Part shown: in pieces, positions 6,236 to 10,494 of the stretch
Layout of the letters: every line of letters begins with the position of its first letter
Position numbering within the stretch: position 1 is the stretch's first letter
Origin: Bacteroidota bacterium
GTDB taxonomy: Bacteria; Bacteroidota; Bacteroidia; JAADEI01
Assembly (NCBI GenBank): GCA_015490475.1
Contig: WFXT01000083.1
Location: 1 to 10,494, forward strand
DNA length: 10,494 nucleotides
Direction: 5' to 3'
Notes under the pieces: model-generated
Seen by the model: only the letters and a program-made list of their open reading frames with translations
Databases searched by the model: none
What the model was told of the DNA's origin: nothing
Program-made: the position numbers and the translations under genes

Positions 6236-8185
6236 GTGAGTAAAACACCCACATATTATATTGGATGGGTTTCTTTTATTATATTGTTCGCCCTTGTTTA
6301 TAGTTGTGCCCAGAGGAAGATTTTGAAAGACCCTGATGGTGCTTATGAACACAAACAATATGATTGGGCAATTAAGGGATATCTGAAAAAGTATAAGAAG
6401 GCGGAAGAAGAGGAGAGATACAGGATTGCATATCGGATTGCTGACTCTTATTTGAAAAAAGCAGACTTCGCTAATGCATATGAATGGGCTGTCAGGGCAT
6501 ATAAACTAAATTCAGAAGTCAATATTGACGCTTTGATTATAGCTATTAATGCAGCCATTGGGATGGAACAATACGACTCTGCAGAACATTACTTGAACCT
6601 TTATACTTCAGAACCAGGCTACGATGCAGTATTTGTGAACAAAATCAGGCAAGTTCTTCTCTTTGTTAAACATGAACGAAACAAAGGAAAAATACAGCGA
6701 TTAAACAATGACATTAATTCAGAGAGTTCGGATTGTTGTCCTGTCCTATATAATGGAGGTGTACTATTTGGTTCCCAACGCAAGGAAGCAACAGGCGACA
6801 ACATCTATGGCTGGGACGGTCAAAAGTTCTCAGACATTTTCTTTTTCAGATTTGGTGATAAACAAGCAAGGAAACTGCCCAATGATACTTCAGGTATTAA
6901 CACGGAATATCACGAAGGAACACCTTATATTGTTCAAAAAGGAGACACAACATGGCTTTATTTCACTCGGTGTGCACCTAACATTGACCCTGAAGCACCT
7001 GTTGTAAAGTGCCACATCTACAGAACATACAGCCTGGGAGAAGGTTGGACACATCCAGAAAAACTGATGTTCATAGGAGACCACGTTAATGAAGGACATC
7101 CCGCCGTGGGAAGTAAATACATTTACTTTGTTAGCGATGACCCTGATGGACGTGGAGGAAAAGACATTTATCGCACCTATTGGACTGGTTTTGACTGGGC
7201 ACCACCTGAGAACATAAAGTCTCTAAATACTGTTGACGACGAAATGTTCCCATCTCTATATGGTGATACGTTACTTATCTTTTCCTCTAACGGGAGAGCC
7301 GGTTTTGGAAACCTTGATGTGTTCATAGCAAGACGGCATGATAATGGTGAATGGGAGGTGGTCAATGCAGGAAAACCCATAAATAGTGGGGGGGACGATT
7401 TCGGCGTCAGGATAACAGGAATTAAACGAAGTGAAGGCAACTACTGGCAAATGACTGGCTATGTTTCGTCAAATAGGGTTGGTTCACAAAGAGATGATAT
7501 TTATTATTTTGAGCAAACTTTTCCCTTAAGATTTTTTGCCGAAACGTATGTATATCACACCGACACGCCAATTTTAATAAAAGACGTGCAATTCCTTTTA
7601 TTTGATGTAGAAAAAGGATATTCTGACACACTCGTTGATACAAATTTGAAACAATATCCCTCTATCTTCAGACTTGAAGAAGGACATTCATATATAGCAA
7701 TAGCCAGAAAGAAAGGCTACATGACAGACGTTGTTCAATTTAGGGCGGAACCAACAGAACCGTGGCAATTAGAGACGTTCATTCCTGTAAAGTTTTATTT
7801 ACGACCAATAGAAATAGGTAAAGAAATCGTTATTCCTAACATTTATTATGCCTATGATGACTGGAAATTGCTACCAGAAGCATTCCCTGTTCTGGATACA
7901 CTTGCTTTGATATTGCAACACAATCCAGACTTAATAGTGGAAATAGGTTCTCATACAGACTGTCGGGGAAGCGATTACTACAACCTTAAATTATCATTCA
8001 AGCGCGCACAATCGGTTGTTTATTACCTGATAGATAAAGGCATCCCACCGGAAAGGCTGAGAGTTCAGGGCTATGGAGAAACACAGCCTATAATTGATTG
8101 TGGAGAGGACTGTTCACAGTGCACAGAGGAACAACACGCCAAAAACCGACGGACTTCCTTCCGCATAGTAGCAGTGAAAGAATAA
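6236..8185 (+). CDS. PorE-like lipoprotein: TPR, beta-propeller, CRD-like and OmpA domains
   Basis: A 649-residue outer-membrane lipoprotein. The signal peptide ends in VYSC with Cys24. Residues about 35-150 form helical TPR-like repeats (YDWAIKGYLKKY, FANAYEWAVRAYKL). About 165-430 form a PD40/WD40-like propeller with SDDPDGRGGKDIYRT (300-314), SSNGRAGFGNLDVF (350-363) and SSNRVGSQRDDIYYF (411-425). About 435-525 fit a carboxypeptidase-regulatory-like beta domain. The OmpA C-terminal domain (about 530-649) has GSHTDCRG with Asp575 and Arg590, the residues that hold diaminopimelate in peptidoglycan. This domain order is that of PorE (PG1058) of the Porphyromonas gingivalis type IX secretion system, but Bacteroidota carry several paralogues, so the exact role is inferred. 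GTG 6236 is the only sensible start; the next Met is residue 110. The 13-bp gap suggests read-through from glnN. Confidence 0.85.
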   Translation: MSKTPTYYIGWVSFIILFALVYSCAQRKILKDPDGAYEHKQYDWAIKGYLKKYKKAEEEERYRIAYRIADSYLKKADFANAYEWAVRAYKLNSEVNIDALIIAINAAIGMEQYDSAEHYLNLYTSEPGYDAVFVNKIRQVLLFVKHERNKGKIQRLNNDINSESSDCCPVLYNGGVLFGSQRKEATGDNIYGWDGQKFSDIFFFRFGDKQARKLPNDTSGINTEYHEGTPYIVQKGDTTWLYFTRCAPNIDPEAPVVKCHIYRTYSLGEGWTHPEKLMFIGDHVNEGHPAVGSKYIYFVSDDPDGRGGKDIYRTYWTGFDWAPPENIKSLNTVDDEMFPSLYGDTLLIFSSNGRAGFGNLDVFIARRHDNGEWEVVNAGKPINSGGDDFGVRITGIKRSEGNYWQMTGYVSSNRVGSQRDDIYYFEQTFPLRFFAETYVYHTDTPILIKDVQFLLFDVEKGYSDTLVDTNLKQYPSIFRLEEGHSYIAIARKKGYMTDVVQFRAEPTEPWQLETFIPVKFYLRPIEIGKEIVIPNIYYAYDDWKLLPEAFPVLDTLALILQHNPDLIVEIGSHTDCRGSDYYNLKLSFKRAQSVVYYLIDKGIPPERLRVQGYGETQPIIDCGEDCSQCTEEQHAKNRRTSFRIVAVKE

Positions 8186-8203
8186 ATTCAAAACTTTAGT
8201 TAT
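8186..8203. other. 18-bp convergent gap without a visible terminator
   Basis: The PorE-like gene and rnc end tail to tail with 18 bases between their stop codons. I find no stem-loop with a T-run in this gap or in the first bases of either flank, so transcripts probably run into the opposite gene or end by factor-dependent means. Confidence 0.5.
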
Positions 8204-8905
8204 TCACTTGGAATCCCGAGATTTTATATGCTTTTCCCAGAATTGCTTTGCAGCTTTTTCTTCTGCTTCACGCTTTCGTTGTCCCCATGCACTTGTTTGA
8301 GGGATATCGTCCAGAAAAAGAGTTGCTCTGAAAGAGCGACCGCCTGCTTCCCCTTCCGTTTGAAAATATATTGACCTATTATGTTTTCTGCCCCATTCCA
8401 GAACCTTACCTTTAAAATTAAAGGGCAAACCATCCTGAACGTTAATTTCTTTGAAGTAAGGCTCCAAGAGTCTCAATGCAACAGCCCTAGCAGTTACTAT
8501 GCCCTTATCCAACTGAACGGCACCTATAAATGCTTCCAGCATGTTGCCAGGCATGTCCGTTTCTTCAGGCTTGAGCCTGAAACGTTTCGTAAATACTGCC
8601 AGTTCAAGAATATTGTATTTCAAAGCAACTCTATTTAAGAACTTCCTTGAACCAATCCATGATTTAAGAGAGGTTAGTTGTCCTTCTGAAAGTTCAGGAT
8701 AACGCTTAAGGAACCATTCAATAATTACATTGCTAATCACAGTATCACCAAGGAGTTCTAATCTATCAAAATTATGATGAAACCTATCAGGCATAAAAAC
8801 CCACTCATAATATTTCATATTATTTGGGAACACACCAAATTTACGATAAATAGCCCACTGTTGCTTTAATTTATCCCTGAAATTCCCCAAAAACCACAGA
8901 AGCAT
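8204..8905 (-). CDS. rnc: Ribonuclease III, with divergent active site
   Basis: A double-stranded-RNA endonuclease for rRNA and mRNA processing, about 233 residues. The N-terminal nuclease domain holds the signature DRLELLGD (47-54) with metal ligands Glu50 and Asp54, and NMLEAFIGA (121-129) with Glu124. The dsRNA-binding domain occupies about 164-224 (KGKVLEWGRKHNRS, then KREAEEKAAKQFW). Two ligand-region positions differ from E. coli: the first Glu of ERLEFLGD is Asp47, and the Asp of the D-x-x-E pair is Asn121. I recall Asn there in other Bacteroidota too. The N-terminal FGVFPNNMKYYEW stretch resembles the Bacteroides version. An in-frame TTG exists at 8917, but ATG 8905 aligns better. It overlaps the end of fabF by 35 bp, implying translational coupling in acpP-fabF-rnc. 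Confidence 0.9.
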   Translation of the reverse strand: MLLWFLGNFRDKLKQQWAIYRKFGVFPNNMKYYEWVFMPDRFHHNFDRLELLGDTVISNVIIEWFLKRYPELSEGQLTSLKSWIGSRKFLNRVALKYNILELAVFTKRFRLKPEETDMPGNMLEAFIGAVQLDKGIVTARAVALRLLEPYFKEINVQDGLPFNFKGKVLEWGRKHNRSIYFQTEGEAGGRSFRATLFLDDIPQTSAWGQRKREAEEKAAKQFWEKHIKSRDSK

Positions 8906-10136
8906 TATGACCCCCAAAACCGAAAGAATTATTCAAGGCAAATCTAACTCTTCTCTTCTCTGGTTTCCAAAAAGTATAGTTCAAAGGAGGCAGTTCAGGG
9001 TCATCAGTAAAGTGATTAATAGTTGGTGGGACGATTTGATCCTTTATTGCAAGAACACATACTATTGATTCCACAGCACCAACAGCACCAAGCAAATGGC
9101 CATGCATACTCTTGGTTGAAGATACATTCAATTTATATGCATGCTCTCCGAACACCTTTACTATAGCCTTTGCCTCTGCAATATCTCCAAGCGGAGTACT
9201 TGTACCGTGTGTATTTATATAGTCCACATCTTGTGGAGAAATACCTGCATCCTGAATAGCAAAAGACATTACTTCTGCAGCGCCAAGCCCCTCAGGATGG
9301 GGAGCAGTAACATGGTAAGCATCGGCGGTCATGCCAATACCAGCGGCAGTAGCATATATTTGGGCATTTCTTTTTTGAGCGTGTTCAAGGGATTCAAGGA
9401 CTAAGGCTCCTGCTCCTTCACCCATCACAAATCCATCCCTATCCTTATCATACGGTCGGGAGGCGGTCTCTGGCGAATCGTTACGTTCTGATAAAGCCTT
9501 CATTGCACTGAAACCCGCAACACCGGGATAATTAATAGCTGCTTCAGACCCCCCAACAATAACAAAATCGGCAAGTCCTTCCCTTATCAACCTAATTCCT
9601 TCAGCTACTGCATGTAGCGACGAGGCACAGGCACTAACAGTGGCAAAATTGGGACCTCTAAAACCATATCTTATTGACAAATAGCCTGCCGCCATATCTG
9701 CAATAACCTTAGGAATAAAGAAGGGGGTAAATCTATAATTCTCAGGGTCGGCACCCCATTTAGCAACTTCTTCAACAAAGGAAGTGATACCTCCTATCCC
9801 TGATGCCCATATGACGGCAGCACGAGTGGGTTCTAACTCCTCTTTTGGATTTTCTATCCCTGCATCTTTTAGAGCTTCGTCTGCTGCGGCAACTGCATAC
9901 CAGATATAAGGGTCCAGCCTTCTTATTTCCCGCTTATGAAGATATTGTGTGGGGTCAAAATTTTTTACCTCACAGGCAAACCGTGTACGCAATCTTGATG
10001 CATCAAATTTGGTGATGGGTCCGGCACCGCTAACCCCCTTCAAAATGTTATCCCAGAATTCTTTTACAGAATTTCCCAAGGGAGTAACGGCACCGAGACC
10101 CGTAACAACCACATCCTTCCTTGCCATCAAAGGCAT
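8871..10136 (-). CDS. fabF: 3-oxoacyl-[acyl-carrier-protein] synthase II (KAS II)
   Basis: The condensing enzyme of type II fatty-acid synthesis; it joins malonyl-ACP to acyl-ACP in the cytoplasm. At 421 residues it has full length. The thiolase-fold catalytic triad is intact: Cys170 in VSACASS, His310 in NTHGTSTPLGD and His347 in STKSMHGHLLGA, with Lys342 before it. The N-terminal VVVTGLGAVTPLG and C-terminal NNSFGFGGHN are typical FabF blocks. The KSMTGH block common elsewhere reads KSMHGH, a small variation. Start ATG 10136 gives MPLMARKDVVV; ATG 10127 (MARKDVVV) is equally plausible and closer to usual FabF starts. It lies 44 bp after acpP, its substrate carrier, and its 3' end overlaps rnc, so the three genes read as one operon. 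Confidence 0.95.
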   Translation of the reverse strand: MPLMARKDVVVTGLGAVTPLGNSVKEFWDNILKGVSGAGPITKFDASRLRTRFACEVKNFDPTQYLHKREIRRLDPYIWYAVAAADEALKDAGIENPKEELEPTRAAVIWASGIGGITSFVEEVAKWGADPENYRFTPFFIPKVIADMAAGYLSIRYGFRGPNFATVSACASSLHAVAEGIRLIREGLADFVIVGGSEAAINYPGVAGFSAMKALSERNDSPETASRPYDKDRDGFVMGEGAGALVLESLEHAQKRNAQIYATAAGIGMTADAYHVTAPHPEGLGAAEVMSFAIQDAGISPQDVDYINTHGTSTPLGDIAEAKAIVKVFGEHAYKLNVSSTKSMHGHLLGAVGAVESIVCVLAIKDQIVPPTINHFTDDPELPPLNYTFWKPEKRRVRFALNNSFGFGGHNASVVFGEFQG

Positions 10137-10180
10137 TTACAGATTAAAACAAAATACCAGATTAGCTACTTGTACATCAA

Positions 10181-10429
10181 TTAGGCAGAACCACCTACCT
10201 GCTTCTTGATGTATTCAATAGCGTCACCCACAGTTTGTATCTTTTCTGCGTCTTCATCGGGAATAGAGATATTAAACTCCTTTTCAAATTCCATTATTAA
10301 TTCCACAGTATCCAGAGAATCTGCACCAAGATCATTAATAAAGTGAGATTCTGGTGTTATTTCGCTTTCGTCAACACCCAATTTCTCTGCAATAATCTTA
10401 ATAACCGTCTTTTCAATGTCCTTTGCCAT
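10181..10429 (-). CDS. acpP: Acyl carrier protein
   Basis: An acidic 82-residue carrier of growing acyl chains. The phosphopantetheine attachment site is Ser38 in DLGADSLDTVEL; the surrounding four-helix sequence (EKLGVDESEITPESHF, then FNISIPDEDAEKIQTVGDAI) is standard AcpP. The frame is open back to a TTG at 10450, but that codon lies inside the putative -7 box (10455-10448), so ATG 10429 is the start. An AAGGAG sits only 3 bases upstream of this ATG, too close to be a standard ribosome binding site. First gene of acpP-fabF-rnc. Confidence 0.95.
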   Translation of the reverse strand: MAKDIEKTVIKIIAEKLGVDESEITPESHFINDLGADSLDTVELIMEFEKEFNISIPDEDAEKIQTVGDAIEYIKKQVGGSA

Positions 10430-10447
10430 TGGCTCCTTATTTTGAAG

Positions 10448-10475
10448 CAAAGATAAAATGTTTTTAATTAACCAA
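10448..10475 (-). promoter_or_regulatory. Putative promoter of acpP-fabF-rnc (TTGG / TATCTTTG)
   Basis: Read leftward, TATCTTTG at 10455-10448 is a full TAnnTTTG -7 box. TTGG at 10475-10472 is a weak -33 candidate, with a 16-bp spacer that is shorter than usual. The -7 box ends 18 bases before ATG 10429, as for the other candidates in this window, and it rules out the upstream TTG as start. Confidence 0.5.
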
Positions 10476-10494
10476 CTGTATTCACAGTCTTGGT

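Noticed and set aside
10433..10438. AAGGAG (minus strand) in front of acpP as a Shine-Dalgarno sequence
   Set aside because: Only 3 bases separate it from the ATG, and other starts in the window lack such motifs, as usual in Bacteroidota.

Overview
The window is an AT-rich stretch of a Bacteroidota (Bacteroidetes) chromosome. Four things point there: a type III glutamine synthetase; a TPR / beta-propeller / carboxypeptidase-regulatory-like / OmpA lipoprotein with the layout of the type IX secretion protein PorE; the acpP-fabF-rnc gene order of that phylum; and TAnnTTTG promoter -7 boxes in front of several genes, most of which lack Shine-Dalgarno sequences. The genus cannot be fixed from the sequence. 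The RNase III and the glutamine synthetase differ noticeably from remembered Bacteroides versions.

Layout. (1) 1-48 holds the first 16 codons of a leftward gene that runs off the window, possibly a secreted or membrane protein. (2) About 49-403 has no gene. It contains two degenerate intergenic elements: a CACAGAG-like inverted pair (161-258) and a GC-rich imperfect hairpin (281-320). (3) A tiny Cys-rich lipoprotein (404-634, minus) is divergent from a DASS/SLC13-type anion:sodium symporter (670-2061, plus). (4) A solitary family-5 (oligopeptide/dipeptide-type) substrate-binding lipoprotein (2234-3982) has its own promoter and no permease or ATPase beside it. (5) Type III glutamine synthetase (4063-6222) has a promoter carrying overlapping palindromes. 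It is followed after 13 bp by the PorE-like lipoprotein (6236-8185), probably as a read-through pair. (6) From the right edge leftward come acpP (10429-10181), fabF (10136-8871) and rnc (8905-8204), a fatty-acid operon with rnc overlapping the end of fabF. It meets the PorE-like gene tail to tail with 18 bp between stop codons.

How the genes work together. acpP and fabF are direct partners in fatty-acid elongation, and rnc is carried along as in many Bacteroidota. The symporter, the binding lipoprotein and glutamine synthetase could all serve uptake and nitrogen assimilation, but they have separate promoters or no visible link, so this is only a neighbourhood suggestion. The PorE-like protein would sit at the periplasmic face of the outer membrane, bound to peptidoglycan.

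I see no tRNA, rRNA, CRISPR array, insertion sequence, phage gene or defence cassette, and no convincing new multi-gene system. The points most worth a second look are the operator-like palindromes on the glutamine synthetase promoter, the divergent RNase III active site, the small Cys-rich lipoprotein with its 35-bp divergent spacer, and the decayed repeats in the left intergenic region.
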